From Verrucomicrobiota bacterium (GTDB lineage Bacteria; Verrucomicrobiota; Verrucomicrobiia; Opitutales; Opitutaceae), in assembly GCA_023399155.1 (NCBI GenBank), contig JAEWQP010000034.1:21480-85479 (forward strand): a DNA stretch of 64,000 nt, read 5' to 3'. Shown one piece after another: positions 25,313-35,037 of the stretch (the first letter of the stretch is position 1; every line of letters begins with the position of its first letter). Made by a program: the position numbers and the translations under genes. The notes beneath the pieces were generated by a model that did no database searches, was not told the origin of the DNA, and saw nothing but the letters and a program-made list of their open reading frames with translations.

Positions 25313-25581
25313 GCCCGCCACGCTGCGACCCCGCCCCGCCGCCGGCAAGCGGAGAAGCGTGAAGTCCGTCTACACGGGGCGATCATCGCGGCTCATGTTG
25401 ACTCAAGCGAACCACCCTGTGGCCGGGGTGCCGGCGCACGCGGCCTTGGGGGAAAGCAACAGGCCCCGCGCCAGAACGATGTAAATGCATGCACAAGTCG
25501 AAACCGGGGCTGCGCACGCGAGGTCACCGGACGTTCTAGAGCCACTCCCCAGGCGCGTCCGACTCGTTTGTCGTCTCCACC

Positions 25582-28500
25582 ATGAAAACACGGATTACCA
25601 CGCTTCTGCGGATCGCGGCTGCCCTGGCCGCCTGGATCTCGGCTGGCAGCCTCGCTGCGGCCCAGGCGATCATCATTGATCACCAACACGCGACGCTCCA
25701 GGGCGTGCCGGCCTCGGCCATCCAGCGCGCGCGGGAGACGCTGCACATCGCCTACGGACACACCTCCCATGGCAGTCAACTCGTGAGCGGCATGAGCGGA
25801 CTGGTCGCGTTCATGAACGCGAAGCCCGACGACGCCTTCCCCGACAACGCCTTCGCCTTCAACAACGGCGGCAGCAACGGCGCCCTCGACCTGCGCGACA
25901 CGCCGTTCTCCGGCGCCTCGGACCTCGGCAACCCGAACCGCACCGCGTGGGCGGCCGCCACGCGCACCTACCTGCGGGCCCGTCCGGAGATCAACGTGAT
26001 CATCTGGTCGTGGTGCGGCCAGGTGGACGGAAGCGAGGCCGAGATCACCACCTACCTCACGCTGATGAGCGACCTTGAGCGCGAGTTTCCCGCCGTGCGG
26101 TTCGTCTACATGACCGGCCACCTCAATGGCACCGGGGCGAACGGCAACGTGAACGTCAGGAACAACCAAATACGCGCCTACTGCCGCGTGAACGGCAAGG
26201 TGCTCTATGATTTTGCGGATATCGAGAGCTACGATCCGGAGGGCCGGGTGAACTACATGGAGCGGATGGGGAACGACAATTGCGACTACGACAGCGACGG
26301 CAACGGCTCGCGCGACCGCAATTGGGCGACTGCCTGGCAGGCCGCACACGTGGAGAATGTCGAGTGGTACAGCTGCAGTGCGGCGCATTCGCAGGCGCTC
26401 AACGGCAACCGCAAGGCCTATGCCGCATGGCAGCTCTGGGCGCGGCTCGCCGGCTGGACCGGGACGGGCACGGATACGTCGCCGCCGACGAGTCCGGCCG
26501 GACTGCGCGCGTCGTTGGTCGAGCCGGTGCGCGTCGCGCTCGCGTGGGATGCCGCGACCGACGCTGAGTCGGGCATCAGCGCCTACCGGGTCCTTCGCGC
26601 CGGCGTGCAGATCGGCCAGACCGCGCAGACTTCCTATGCTGATACTACGGTGAGCCCGGGTACCGCCTACACGTATACGCTGGTCGCGGTCAACGGCGCG
26701 GGGCTCGCCTCCGACCCGAGCGGAGCGCTGACCGTGACCACGCCGCCGGATACGACCGCACCGACGGTTCCAGTGGGCCTCAGCGTCGCGCCAGTCTCGG
26801 CCCGCTCGCTGCGCCTGACATGGACGGCCAGCACCGACAACGTCGGGGTCGTGGCGTATGTGGTCCGTCGCGACGGTGCCACGATCGGCACACCCGCCAC
26901 GGCCGCCTGGACCGACACGGGGCTTATCGCGGGTCGCACCTACCGCTACAGCGTGTGCGCCCGTGACGCGGCGGGAAACGAGTCGGAAACATCGGTGGTC
27001 GTCGCGCGGGCGCTGACGCCTGATCCGATCGTGCCGGGCGTGAGCGCGCCGGCCACGCTCTCGGCCTCCGGTCTGTTCCACGACCTGGACACGCTGACTG
27101 CGGCGGCCGATCTGCTGCCGTACGAAGTCAACCTCCCCGCCTGGGCCGACTACGCGCAGACGAAACGCTGGGTCCGTCGGGCACCCTCCGGGTCCCGCCT
27201 GGGGTTCTCGGCCGCGGGGAACTGGCAGTTTCCCGAGGGCACGCTGTGGGTGCAGCAGTTCGACATGGAGACGGTGTGCGGCGATCCGCGGTCGCGGATC
27301 CATCTCGAAACCCGCGTGCTCCTGCGCACGGCGGACGGCGTTTGCGGCCTGAGCTATCGTTGGAATGAGGCACAGACGGACGCCGAGCTCGTGCCCGACG
27401 CCGGCGCGACGGTGAGTTACACGCGTTGCGACGGTCCTGCGGCGGTCGAGCGCGAGTGGCGGATCCCGCCGCGGGCCTCGTGCGCGAGCTGCCACAGCGC
27501 CGCCGGCGGCCATGCCCTCGGCTTCACCACACGCCAGCTGAACCGCGCTGGCCCCGCCGGTTCGGGGGTCTCCGACCAGATCGCGACGCTCGCCGCGTCC
27601 GGCCTGCTTGACGGCGCGCCTCCGGCGTCGGGATCGCTGCCGCGGCATCCCCGTCTCGCGGATACGACGGTCGCGCTGGAGGCGCGCGCCCGCGGCTGGC
27701 TCGAGGTCAACTGCGCCGGATGCCACCAGCCGGGCGGCGGCGCGGCGGTGGGTTTCGATCTTCGGTCGGCGACACCGCTGGCCCAGAGCGGACTTATCGA
27801 TGGTGCCGTGGCGAACTCCCTCGGGGACGCCGCCATGCGCCTGGTTTCGCCGGATCATCCCGAGCATTCGGCGATCGCCGTGCGAATCGAGCTGACGGGT
27901 GCGAACCGGATGCCGGCACTCGGCCGCTCCGAGGCGGACCCGCTGGGCGCCTCGGTCGTTAGGGAGTGGATACACCGTCTCGCGCAGCCGGCCGGAGCGA
28001 CGGAGGCGCGCCTGAGCAATCTCTCCACTCGCGGCCTCGTGCAGACGGGCGATTCCGTGATGATCGGTGGGTTTGTGGTCGCGGGCAGCGAACCCCGGCA
28101 GGTCCTGCTGCGCGGCGTGGGCCCCGAACTCGCGAATCTCGACGTCCCGGGCGTACTCGCGGACCCGCAGATTGAGCTCTTCCGCGGCGGCGAATCGCTG
28201 GCGAGCAACGACAATTGGTGGGCGGGTCCCGAGGTGGCGTCGATTCGCGCAGTGGCGGCGCGCTGTGGTGCGTTTGCGTTCACCGAAGGGAGCCTTGATG
28301 CGGCGCTGCTGGTCACGCTCGAACCCGGGCCCTATACCGTGCACCTGCGCGGCGGAGCGGGGGCGAATGCGGTGGCCATGTTCGAGGCCTACGATGCGTC
28401 GGCTGACGGGAACAGCCGCTTCGTCAATCTTTCCACCCGCTTGCGGCTGGGCTCGGGCGACCGTCTCGCCATTCCCGGCCTGGTCGTCGGTGGCGATACG

Positions 28501-28812
28501 CGGCGCACGTTCCTGATCCGGGCCGTGGGCCCGGGGCTCTCGGCTCTCGGCGTGGACGGCATCCTGGCCGACCCAAGGATCGCGCTGGTGAATCGAGGGG
28601 AGGTGCTTGCGAGCAACGACGACTGGGGTTCGCCGGATGGCGGCTCCGCGATCGCTCTGGCCGCCCGCGAGGTCGGTGCCTTCGGACTGAGCGCCGGCAG
28701 TCGGGATGCGGCGCTGCTCGTCACGCTCGACCCGGGCATCTACACGGTCGTGAGCAGTGCCGCGTCGGGGTCCGAGGGCATCGTGCTGGTCGAAATCTAC
28801 GAGGTGTTGTGA
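25582..28812 (+). CDS. Secreted multi-domain protein: SGNH-like domain, two FN3 domains, two CxxCH motifs, C-terminal repeat module
   Basis: A 1076-residue exported protein. Layout: signal peptide (1-28); a domain of about 255 residues with IAYGHTSHGSQLVSGMSG and NVIIWSWCGQV, resembling SGNH-hydrolase-like families; two fibronectin type III domains (about 297-390 and 391-480); a region with two c-type haem motifs, CASCH (634-638) and CAGCH (711-715), spaced as in proteins that oxidise surface substrates; then two copies (from about 812 and 944) of a module with LST-R, GDS, GVGP and ASND-W that I associate with Opitutaceae surface proteins. The enzymatic role is unknown. It probably acts outside the cytoplasm. 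The esterase gene overlaps or follows directly. Confidence 0.85.
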   Translation: MKTRITTLLRIAAALAAWISAGSLAAAQAIIIDHQHATLQGVPASAIQRARETLHIAYGHTSHGSQLVSGMSGLVAFMNAKPDDAFPDNAFAFNNGGSNGALDLRDTPFSGASDLGNPNRTAWAAATRTYLRARPEINVIIWSWCGQVDGSEAEITTYLTLMSDLEREFPAVRFVYMTGHLNGTGANGNVNVRNNQIRAYCRVNGKVLYDFADIESYDPEGRVNYMERMGNDNCDYDSDGNGSRDRNWATAWQAAHVENVEWYSCSAAHSQALNGNRKAYAAWQLWARLAGWTGTGTDTSPPTSPAGLRASLVEPVRVALAWDAATDAESGISAYRVLRAGVQIGQTAQTSYADTTVSPGTAYTYTLVAVNGAGLASDPSGALTVTTPPDTTAPTVPVGLSVAPVSARSLRLTWTASTDNVGVVAYVVRRDGATIGTPATAAWTDTGLIAGRTYRYSVCARDAAGNESETSVVVARALTPDPIVPGVSAPATLSASGLFHDLDTLTAAADLLPYEVNLPAWADYAQTKRWVRRAPSGSRLGFSAAGNWQFPEGTLWVQQFDMETVCGDPRSRIHLETRVLLRTADGVCGLSYRWNEAQTDAELVPDAGATVSYTRCDGPAAVEREWRIPPRASCASCHSAAGGHALGFTTRQLNRAGPAGSGVSDQIATLAASGLLDGAPPASGSLPRHPRLADTTVALEARARGWLEVNCAGCHQPGGGAAVGFDLRSATPLAQSGLIDGAVANSLGDAAMRLVSPDHPEHSAIAVRIELTGANRMPALGRSEADPLGASVVREWIHRLAQPAGATEARLSNLSTRGLVQTGDSVMIGGFVVAGSEPRQVLLRGVGPELANLDVPGVLADPQIELFRGGESLASNDNWWAGPEVASIRAVAARCGAFAFTEGSLDAALLVTLEPGPYTVHLRGGAGANAVAMFEAYDASADGNSRFVNLSTRLRLGSGDRLAIPGLVVGGDTRRTFLIRAVGPGLSALGVDGILADPRIALVNRGEVLASNDDWGSPDGGSAIALAAREVGAFGLSAGSRDAALLVTLDPGIYTVVSSAASGSEGIVLVEIYEVL

Positions 28813-28868
28813 ATGCCTGGTCGCGCACGGGGGTTGCCAGCGTGCGCGAGGTGCGGTCTTGTGGCGGC

Positions 28869-29837
28869 GTGAATTTGCGTCTTTCTGCCGTCCTCGGACT
28901 CGTCGTCACCCTTGCCTGGCCCGTGGCCGCCGCGCCCGCGGCTTTCACCCGTGCTTTCGCGTTGGAGAAGGCCCGCGCCGTCGATCCCGCCGCGCAGTTG
29001 CCGTCGGACGAACTTCCCGAGGGCGTGACGGCGCGCGAGGGCCTCGCGTATGCCACGCGGGGCGATGTCGAACTGCAACTCGACGTGTATCGGCCCGCTG
29101 GTGACGGACCGTTCCCGGCCGTGATTCTCGTGCACGGCGGAGGCTGGGAGACCGGCAGCCGCGAGATGGAGCGGCCCTTCGCGAAGCGCCTCGCGGGGGC
29201 GGGCTTCATCGCCGTCCCGGTCTCGTACCGGCTCGGGCCGGCCGGGAGGTTTCCCAACGCGCTTCACGACCTCAAGTCAGCGGTGCGCTGGCTGCGTGCG
29301 CATGCGGCAGAGCATGGCATCGACGCGGAGGAGATCGGTGCGGTGGGCGCATCGGCGGGCGGGCAACTCGTCGCCCTGCTCGGCGCGACCAACGCCATGG
29401 AGCGCTTTGAAGGGGACGGCCCGCACCGGGAGTTCCCGAGTGTCGTCCAGGCCGTGGTCAACATCGATGGACTCGCGGATTTCACCGGTCGCGAACTGCT
29501 TGAGCAGCTGCGGACGCAGCCGGGTGCTCCGGTGCGTTTCCTGGGAGGCACCTTCGCGGAAGTTCCAGACGTCTGGAAGGACGCCTCGGCCCTCACCCAC
29601 GTGGGGCTGCGCAGTGCGCCGACGCTGTTCATCAACAGCACGGCGCCGACGCCGATCCTCCCCGGACGCGAGGAGATGAGCCGGCGGCTCACGATGGTCG
29701 GCATCCCGTCGGAGGTCCTCACAATGGAGAATTCCCCGCACGTCTTCTGGCTGGTCGAGCCATGGTTTGGGCCGACCGTCGATGAGACCGTGAGGTTCCT
29801 GCGCGAGCACCTCGTCGGCGGCGAGCCGGTCAGCTGA
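28869..29837 (+). CDS. Secreted alpha/beta-hydrolase (carboxylesterase-like)
   Basis: A 322-residue hydrolase with a signal peptide (MNLRLSAVLGLVVTLAWPVAAAPA). The fold shows VILVHGGGW (oxyanion loop), VPVSYRLGP, a nucleophile elbow GASAGGQ (GxSxG) and a C-terminal ENSPHVFW with the catalytic His. This is the BD-FAE / lipase-esterase group that deacetylates or de-esterifies glycans. I prefer the GTG at 28869, because a signal peptide starts there; an earlier GTG at 28809 overlaps the preceding stop codon. It likely works with the upstream secreted protein. Confidence 0.86.
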   Translation: MNLRLSAVLGLVVTLAWPVAAAPAAFTRAFALEKARAVDPAAQLPSDELPEGVTAREGLAYATRGDVELQLDVYRPAGDGPFPAVILVHGGGWETGSREMERPFAKRLAGAGFIAVPVSYRLGPAGRFPNALHDLKSAVRWLRAHAAEHGIDAEEIGAVGASAGGQLVALLGATNAMERFEGDGPHREFPSVVQAVVNIDGLADFTGRELLEQLRTQPGAPVRFLGGTFAEVPDVWKDASALTHVGLRSAPTLFINSTAPTPILPGREEMSRRLTMVGIPSEVLTMENSPHVFWLVEPWFGPTVDETVRFLREHLVGGEPVS

Positions 29838-29860
29838 GCGCGGCGGGGGCGGACGGCCGT

Positions 29861-31378
29861 TCAGGTCAGGTAGAGCAACTTCGTGGCGAACTCGGGATCG
29901 CTCGTCAGTTGCACGCCAAGTTTCCGCAGCCCCGCGGCATCGCCCGGCGTCGGGATGTGCGTGAGGTGCACGTCGCAGCCGGTCAGTTCCTTGAGCTTCT
30001 CAATCGCAGTCGCGGCCGCGGGGTTCATCGTGGCGCTGATGCTGAGGGCGATGAGCGTCTCCTCGAGGTCGAGGCTCATCACGTTGCGCTTGAGCACGTC
30101 CTTTTTGAAGTGGGCTAGGGACGTCGTGATGATGGGCGGCAGCAGGTGCATGCGGTCGGGGATGTCGGCGAGCAGCTTGACCGCATTGAGCACCAGGCTC
30201 GCGGCCGCGTGCATGTGCGGGGAGTTCTTGCCGGTCACGATCCGCCCGTCCTTCAGCTCGATGGCGGCCGCGCAACAGATCCCGTCGCGGCCCTTGCCCG
30301 CCTGCTGGCCGAGCTGCGCCGCCTCGTGGGCGTGAGCGACCACCTTGCGGTCCTTCGTCGCGAGGCCGTGCGTCTCGAGGAGCAGTTCCACGCGCTGGAC
30401 CGTCTCCTTGTCGACCAGGCCCATGGCGTACTCGCAGGCGTAACTGTAGTAGCGGCGTATGATCTCCTGACGGCTCGCCTCGCGGCAGGCCTCGTCGTCG
30501 ACGATGCCGAACCCCGCGCGATTCACGCCCATGTCGGTGGGCGACTTGTAGAAGGAGGGTTCCCCCGTGATGCGTTCGATGATCCGCCGCACAAGCGGGA
30601 ACGCCTCGAGGTCGCGGTTGTAGTTGACCGCCTGCTTGCCGTAGGCCTCGAGGTGGAAGTGGTCGATGAGGTTGACGTCCTTGAGCTCGGCGGTGGCGGC
30701 CTCGTAGGCGACGTTCACCTCGTGTTTCAAGGGCAGGTTCCAGATCGGGAACGTCTCGAATTTGGCGTAGTGCGCCTTCATCCCGCGCCTGTGCTCGTGG
30801 TAGAGCTGGCTCAGGCAGGTCGCCAGTTTTCCACTACCCGGGCCGGGACCGGTCATGACCACGATCGGGCGCTCCGTCTCGATGTAGGGATTGGCGCCGT
30901 AGCCGGTCTCGCTCACGATCGTGTCGACGTCCGCGGGGTATCCGCGGGTGGGCCGGTGGGTGTAGACGCGGATGCCGCGGCGCTCGAGGCGGTTCTTGAA
31001 GGCCACGGCGGCGGGCTGTTCGTCGAAGCGCGTGATCACGACCGCGGCGACCGACACGTCCCATTCGCGCAGGTCGTCGATCGTCTTGAGCGTGTCCGTG
31101 TCGTAGGTGATCCCGAAATCCGCGCGCATCTTCTTCTTTTCGATGTCGCCGGCGTAGATGCAGATCACCACCTCCGCCTGGGTGCGCAGCTTCTGCAGCA
31201 GGCGCATCTTCACGTTCGGGCTGAATCCCGGGAGTACGCGCGAGGCGTGGTAATCGAAGAGCAGCTTCCCGCCGAACTCGAGGTAGAGCTTGCTGTTGAA
31301 ACCCTCGACGCGCTCGAGGATGGCGGCGCTCTGCTGTTCGAGGTAGAGTTCGTTGTCGAAACCGATCCGGGGTGCCAT
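29861..31378 (-). CDS. DUF1846 family protein
   Basis: A 505-residue protein of the DUF1846 (UPF0371) family, recognisable by its length and by GFDNELYLEQQSAAILERV at the start, ETGYGANPYIETERPIVVMTGPGPGSGK, and the Cys-rich DGICCAAAIELKDG. The GPGPGSGK stretch looks like a nucleotide-binding loop. The function is not established in my knowledge. It seems cytoplasmic. It is convergent with the esterase gene (23 bases apart) and next to tRNA-Val. The ATG at 31378 begins the conserved part. Confidence 0.9.
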   Translation of the reverse strand: MAPRIGFDNELYLEQQSAAILERVEGFNSKLYLEFGGKLLFDYHASRVLPGFSPNVKMRLLQKLRTQAEVVICIYAGDIEKKKMRADFGITYDTDTLKTIDDLREWDVSVAAVVITRFDEQPAAVAFKNRLERRGIRVYTHRPTRGYPADVDTIVSETGYGANPYIETERPIVVMTGPGPGSGKLATCLSQLYHEHRRGMKAHYAKFETFPIWNLPLKHEVNVAYEAATAELKDVNLIDHFHLEAYGKQAVNYNRDLEAFPLVRRIIERITGEPSFYKSPTDMGVNRAGFGIVDDEACREASRQEIIRRYYSYACEYAMGLVDKETVQRVELLLETHGLATKDRKVVAHAHEAAQLGQQAGKGRDGICCAAAIELKDGRIVTGKNSPHMHAAASLVLNAVKLLADIPDRMHLLPPIITTSLAHFKKDVLKRNVMSLDLEETLIALSISATMNPAAATAIEKLKELTGCDVHLTHIPTPGDAAGLRKLGVQLTSDPEFATKLLYLT

Positions 31379-31455
31379 GCGTGCGGCCATTCCCGCACGG
31401 ACCGCCCCGTCTCCACAACTCCCGAGTGCCACCACCGCGGAACTCGATTCCAAAA

Positions 31456-31532
31456 TGGTGGGCGATACTGGACTCGAACCAGTGACCCCCTGCGTGTGAT
31501 GCAGGTGCTCTAACCAACTGAGCTAATCGCCC
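31456..31532 (-). tRNA. tRNA-Val (anticodon CAC)
   Basis: A 77-base tRNA with encoded CCA. Acceptor GGGCGAT/ATCGCCC, anticodon stem CCTGC/GCAGG with loop ATCACAC (CAC), T loop TTCGAGT. Confidence 0.95.
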
Positions 31533-31701
31533 GAAAACCGGGAAGGGCGAAGGTTGGAAAACCGGATGCGGCAAAGCAACACCGATTTTGAGCCGCCCGG
31601 CAGTCCGCGCGGGGACGCGTGCCGACCGGGAACGGCGAGCGCCGGCGGGTCGTGGAAAAGGCCCTTGCGGGGGCGGGCGCGACGCGGCTCAGTCGCCGGC
31701 C

Positions 31702-32073
31702 ATGGACAAGCTGGCGGAGATTTTTCGCATGCAGGAGGCGCTCAACGAGCGCATCGGGGTGAATCTTGGGACGATGAACGAGGCCGAACGGACGCAGTGG
31801 GTCTTGAACTACACGCGCGCCATGCAGCAGGAGATCGCCGAACTGGTCGACTCCGTCCCGTGGAAATGGTGGGCCAAGTACCAGACGTTCGACCTGCAAA
31901 ACGCCCGCGTCGAAGTCATCGACCTTTTCCATTTCCTGATCTCCACCGCGCAGGCGCTCGGCATGAGTTCCGACGACGTCTTCGAAGCCTACGTGAAGAA
32001 GAACCAGGTGAACCACGCGCGCCAGGACGCCGGCTACATGCGGAAGGACGAGCACGACTCCCGACATATCTAG
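31702..32073 (+). CDS. dUTPase / MazG-like all-alpha NTP pyrophosphatase
   Basis: A 123-residue all-alpha pyrophosphatase. The metal-binding helices are visible: QQEIAELVDSVPWKWW (ExxE-type) and NARVEVIDLFHFLIS (ExxD-type), followed by DDVFEAYVKKNQVNHARQD. Dimeric dUTPases and MazG relatives have this set and convert dUTP to dUMP. The exact nucleotide is inferred. It stands alone between tRNA-Val and a repeat element. Confidence 0.85.
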   Translation: MDKLAEIFRMQEALNERIGVNLGTMNEAERTQWVLNYTRAMQQEIAELVDSVPWKWWAKYQTFDLQNARVEVIDLFHFLISTAQALGMSSDDVFEAYVKKNQVNHARQDAGYMRKDEHDSRHI

Positions 32074-32082
32074 CGCGTTTTC

Positions 32083-32283
32083 TGAATCCGGTGGTCTGGT
32101 TCAAGACGATCGACCAGCCTCTGAAAGGGAGGGCTGGGCTCCTGCCGCCACGCCCGGCGGCAAATGGAGAAGGCAGAATGGAGAATGTAGAATGTCGCCG
32201 GAGTCGGACGCTTTCTCGTTCTCTTACTCTTACTCGTTCTCTTTCTCGATCAGGGCGTGTTTTCAAGCCCGTGGTCTGGTTCA
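32083..32283 (-). repeat. Intergenic repeat element A' (second GAGAAC copy, inverted)
   Basis: In reverse orientation this repeats the inner part of element A: CTTGAAAACACG, CCTGATCGA, a GAGAAC/GAGAAA/GAGTAA array (32212-32248), and a CATTCTCCATTC block ending in TCTCCATTTGCCGCC. Here it is also bounded by a 13-base perfect direct repeat, GTGGTCTGGTTCA, at 32090-32102 and 32271-32283, which looks like a duplicated end or target. Confidence 0.75.
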
Positions 32284-32505
32284 GGGTGCGTGAAAAGCCA
32301 TCGACCGGTCGCGACGCCGCGTGACCCCGGCGTGCGCGGATCGAGACAGGGGCGGCTCCTGGCGGCCGTTCAGCCCGGCGCGTGGCCGCCCCGAGATTTT
32401 CTGTCACCCGGCCGGCGTCCCGGTGCACTTACAGGCGAAATGGAGAAACGCGCTGCGGCCGGCGCCTCCTGTGTCAGCCGGCGCGCACACCCGGATATCA
32501 CACCT

Positions 32506-33114
32506 ATGAATACACCGTCATCCCTCCTCGCGTGCTTTCGCGCGCTCCCGACCTTCGCGTTGCTGCTCGTGCTTGCGTGCCTTCCCCGGCTCCAGGCGCA
32601 GGCGGACGCCGTCCCCGCGCTTCTCGATGATTTCAGCGATCCGAAGAACACCCCTTCGGGGATCGCCCGGATCGTCGTCGACGATGCCGCGGTGGGCGGT
32701 TCGTCGCACCTCACCCACACGACGTCCGACGGCGTGCTTGTGGTCAACGGTGGGATCAAACCGGCGCGGGGCCAGCCGGGTTGGGCGGGGCTGGTGCTGC
32801 TGCTCTCGTCGGACGGCACCGCCGTGGACCTGAGCGGTTTCCAGGGCATCCGGCTGCGGGTGCACGTGCGGCAGGGAAGCCTTTCCATTTCGGCGAACAG
32901 CACCGAGGTCGACAACTTCGACTACCATGCGAGACTCCTGCCGCGCTCGCACACGGGCCCGCAGGAGGTGCACATTCCGTTCGCCGACATGAAGCGCATG
33001 TGGTCCGAGCCAACGCCGCTTCGACCGGAAACGATCGCCTCCATCAGCCTTGCCGCTGTCGGCATGCAGTCGGGCGACTTTGGCTTCGACCTCGATGAGA
33101 TTGGGTTCTATTGA
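32506..33114 (+). CDS. CIA30-like secreted protein
   Basis: A 202-residue protein with a signal peptide (about 1-32, SLLACFRALPTFALLLVLACL). The mature part is a beta-sandwich with LLDDFSDP near its start, VDLSGFQGIRLRVHVRQGS in the middle and ISLAAVGMQSGDFGFDLDEIGFY at the end, which is the layout of the CIA30 (complex I intermediate-associated protein 30) or galactose-binding-like fold. The role is unknown. It is 25 bases ahead of the acyltransferase gene. Confidence 0.75.
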   Translation: MNTPSSLLACFRALPTFALLLVLACLPRLQAQADAVPALLDDFSDPKNTPSGIARIVVDDAAVGGSSHLTHTTSDGVLVVNGGIKPARGQPGWAGLVLLLSSDGTAVDLSGFQGIRLRVHVRQGSLSISANSTEVDNFDYHARLLPRSHTGPQEVHIPFADMKRMWSEPTPLRPETIASISLAAVGMQSGDFGFDLDEIGFY

Positions 33115-33139
33115 GCCCGTCCGGAGCCATCCCTGCGTC

Positions 33140-34408
33140 ATGAACCCCATCGTTTCCGTCGCGCCTGCGCCGCCGGCCGCGGCCGTAATCGAGTCCTCGC
33201 GTCTCGCCTACCTCGACGCCGTGCGGGCGTTTGCCCTGCTCCTCGGCATCGTTTTCCACGCGGGACTTTCCTTCATGCCCATCTTCATTGGTTGGGCCGT
33301 GATGGATACGTCCACCAGCACGCTCGTCGCGATCTTTGTGCTGACGAGCCACGCGTTTCGCATGGAGCTGTTCTTCCTGGTGGCGGGCTTCTTCGCGCAC
33401 ATGAGCTACCATCGCTCGGGTCCGGCGGCGTTTCTCCGGTCGCGCTTCCTGCGCATCGTGGTCCCCTTTCTCGTGGGCTGGGTGATCCTCCGGCCGCTCA
33501 TCGTCTCCGGCTGGATCATGGGCGGGGCGAGCCTGCGCGGCGACGTCGATATCCCGGGTGCGCTGGTAATGGGGTTTCAGTCGCTCGTCACGCTGCGGTC
33601 CGAGACGCTGACGGGAACGCATCTGTGGTTCCTCTACTACCTCGCAATGATCACGGCGATCGTGGTGGTGCTGCGTGCGACGGTCGCGTCGACCGGCAGG
33701 TGGCACGAGACGCTGCACCGCGGCATGGATCCCGTGATCGCGCGGTTGTGTGGCTCGCGCTGGCTGCTGCCGGCCCTCGTCGCCCCGACCGCGGCGGTCG
33801 TTTGGTTCATGCGCGACTGGGGTGTGGATACGCCGGACCGATCTCTCGTGCCGCACATTCCGGTCCTGTTGCTTTACGGCGGCTGCTTTGTCACGGGCTG
33901 GCTGCTGCACCGGCATGTCGGGGCCATCGCCGCTTTCTCACGGCTGACGGCGGTTCGCTGGATCATCGCCGTTGTCAGTGCGGCCGTCGTCGTGAGCCTC
34001 GTCGGGCTGCAGGCGGACACCGGTCACCCGCGCTACCTTCTCGCGCGTGCCGGCTACATCGTCGCGTATGCGACGATGATGTGGTCATTCGTGCTTCTGA
34101 CCGTCGGCGTGTTTCGCAGGTTGTGCGCGAGGCCGAGCGCCATCGTGCGCTACGTGGCGGACTCATCCTACTGGATGTATCTGATTCACCTGCCGATCGT
34201 GGTCTGGCTGCAGGTCGCGGTCGCCGAACTGCCGTTTCACTGGTCGCTGAAGATGACCGGCATCTCCGCCGTCACCATCGCGGTGGCGCTGCTGACCTAT
34301 GACTTGTTTGTGCGATCCACGATCATCGGGCGTGTATTGAACGGACGGCGACGCGAGCGCGCGATCTTTCATCGTGGTCCGCGTCGTTCCGTGGCCGGGC
34401 AGGCGTAG
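33140..34408 (+). CDS. Acyltransferase 3 family membrane protein (OpgC-like)
   Basis: A 422-residue polytopic protein with about ten hydrophobic segments. Signatures of the acyltransferase 3 family are YLDAVRAFALLLGIVFHAG at the N-terminus (with the conserved His), the RSRFLRIVVPFLVGW loop and THLWFLYYL. This resembles OpgC/MdoC, which succinylates periplasmic glucans, and related O-acetyltransferases; the acceptor here is unknown. Together with the CIA30-like gene upstream it may act on envelope glycans. Confidence 0.88.
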   Translation: MNPIVSVAPAPPAAAVIESSRLAYLDAVRAFALLLGIVFHAGLSFMPIFIGWAVMDTSTSTLVAIFVLTSHAFRMELFFLVAGFFAHMSYHRSGPAAFLRSRFLRIVVPFLVGWVILRPLIVSGWIMGGASLRGDVDIPGALVMGFQSLVTLRSETLTGTHLWFLYYLAMITAIVVVLRATVASTGRWHETLHRGMDPVIARLCGSRWLLPALVAPTAAVVWFMRDWGVDTPDRSLVPHIPVLLLYGGCFVTGWLLHRHVGAIAAFSRLTAVRWIIAVVSAAVVVSLVGLQADTGHPRYLLARAGYIVAYATMMWSFVLLTVGVFRRLCARPSAIVRYVADSSYWMYLIHLPIVVWLQVAVAELPFHWSLKMTGISAVTIAVALLTYDLFVRSTIIGRVLNGRRRERAIFHRGPRRSVAGQA

Positions 34409-34518
34409 CTTGGAGGTGTGCGCGCGGGGCGGGGGCTGTGGCCGGATGGCTCCGCCACCCCGCCGGGCGCGCGCGGAGTGCATGCGCTCGGCTGCGGCGC
34501 GGCCGTCCGTCACGGCCG

Positions 34519-35037
34519 TTACGCTCCCGTCACGGGCGCGTTCCAGATGAGCTTCCAAAGCGCGTGGAGGAGGAACACGATCAGGGTGACGACACCGGAA
34601 AAGAGCAGGGCGGCGACGACCGCGAGCGTGTTCGCGATGCGCCGCGCCGGGCGCTCTGCGCGCACCGGATCGTAGTGGCGTTCGACGAGCCGGAGGTTGC
34701 GCTCGTTGGCACGCCAGACGAAGTCGAAGAGATCTCCCAGGATCGGGACCGCGCCGATGACGAGTTCCAGCAGCACATTGCCAACCATGCGGACGAGCAC
34801 GTGCACGGGTGTACCGAGCCGAGCCGCATCATAAAGGATGATGATCGACATGCCGGCGCCGATCGCGTCGCCGAATCCCGGCACCAGGCCGAGCAACGGA
34901 TCGAGGCCGATGCGGTAGCGCCCGAGCGGGATCGATCCATCGAGCAACCACGCGAGCCGGCGCAGGCGCGTCAGGCGCGGGTGCACTTCCGTGGCGCTGC
35001 GTGTCACCGAGGCGAGGGGCGGGTCGAAAGGAGGCAT
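34519..35037 (-). CDS. DUF4112 membrane protein
   Basis: A 172-residue protein with the DUF4112 pattern: RLRRLAWLLDGSIPLGRYRIGLDPLLGLVPGFGDAIGA, then LLELVIGAVPILGDLFDFVWRANERNLRL, and a C-terminal membrane segment (about 145-165). The family is of unknown function. The ATG at 35037 lies just before the conserved block; the frame is open further upstream without homology. It is convergent with the acyltransferase gene and divergent from alkB. Confidence 0.88.
   Translation of the reverse strand: MPPFDPPLASVTRSATEVHPRLTRLRRLAWLLDGSIPLGRYRIGLDPLLGLVPGFGDAIGAGMSIIILYDAARLGTPVHVLVRMVGNVLLELVIGAVPILGDLFDFVWRANERNLRLVERHYDPVRAERPARRIANTLAVVAALLFSGVVTLIVFLLHALWKLIWNAPVTGA

Noticed and set aside
25393..28344. 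A 983-codon minus-strand frame opposite the SGNH/FN3 protein
   Set aside because: The plus-strand product has a signal peptide and clear domains; the opposite frame is arginine-rich without motifs.
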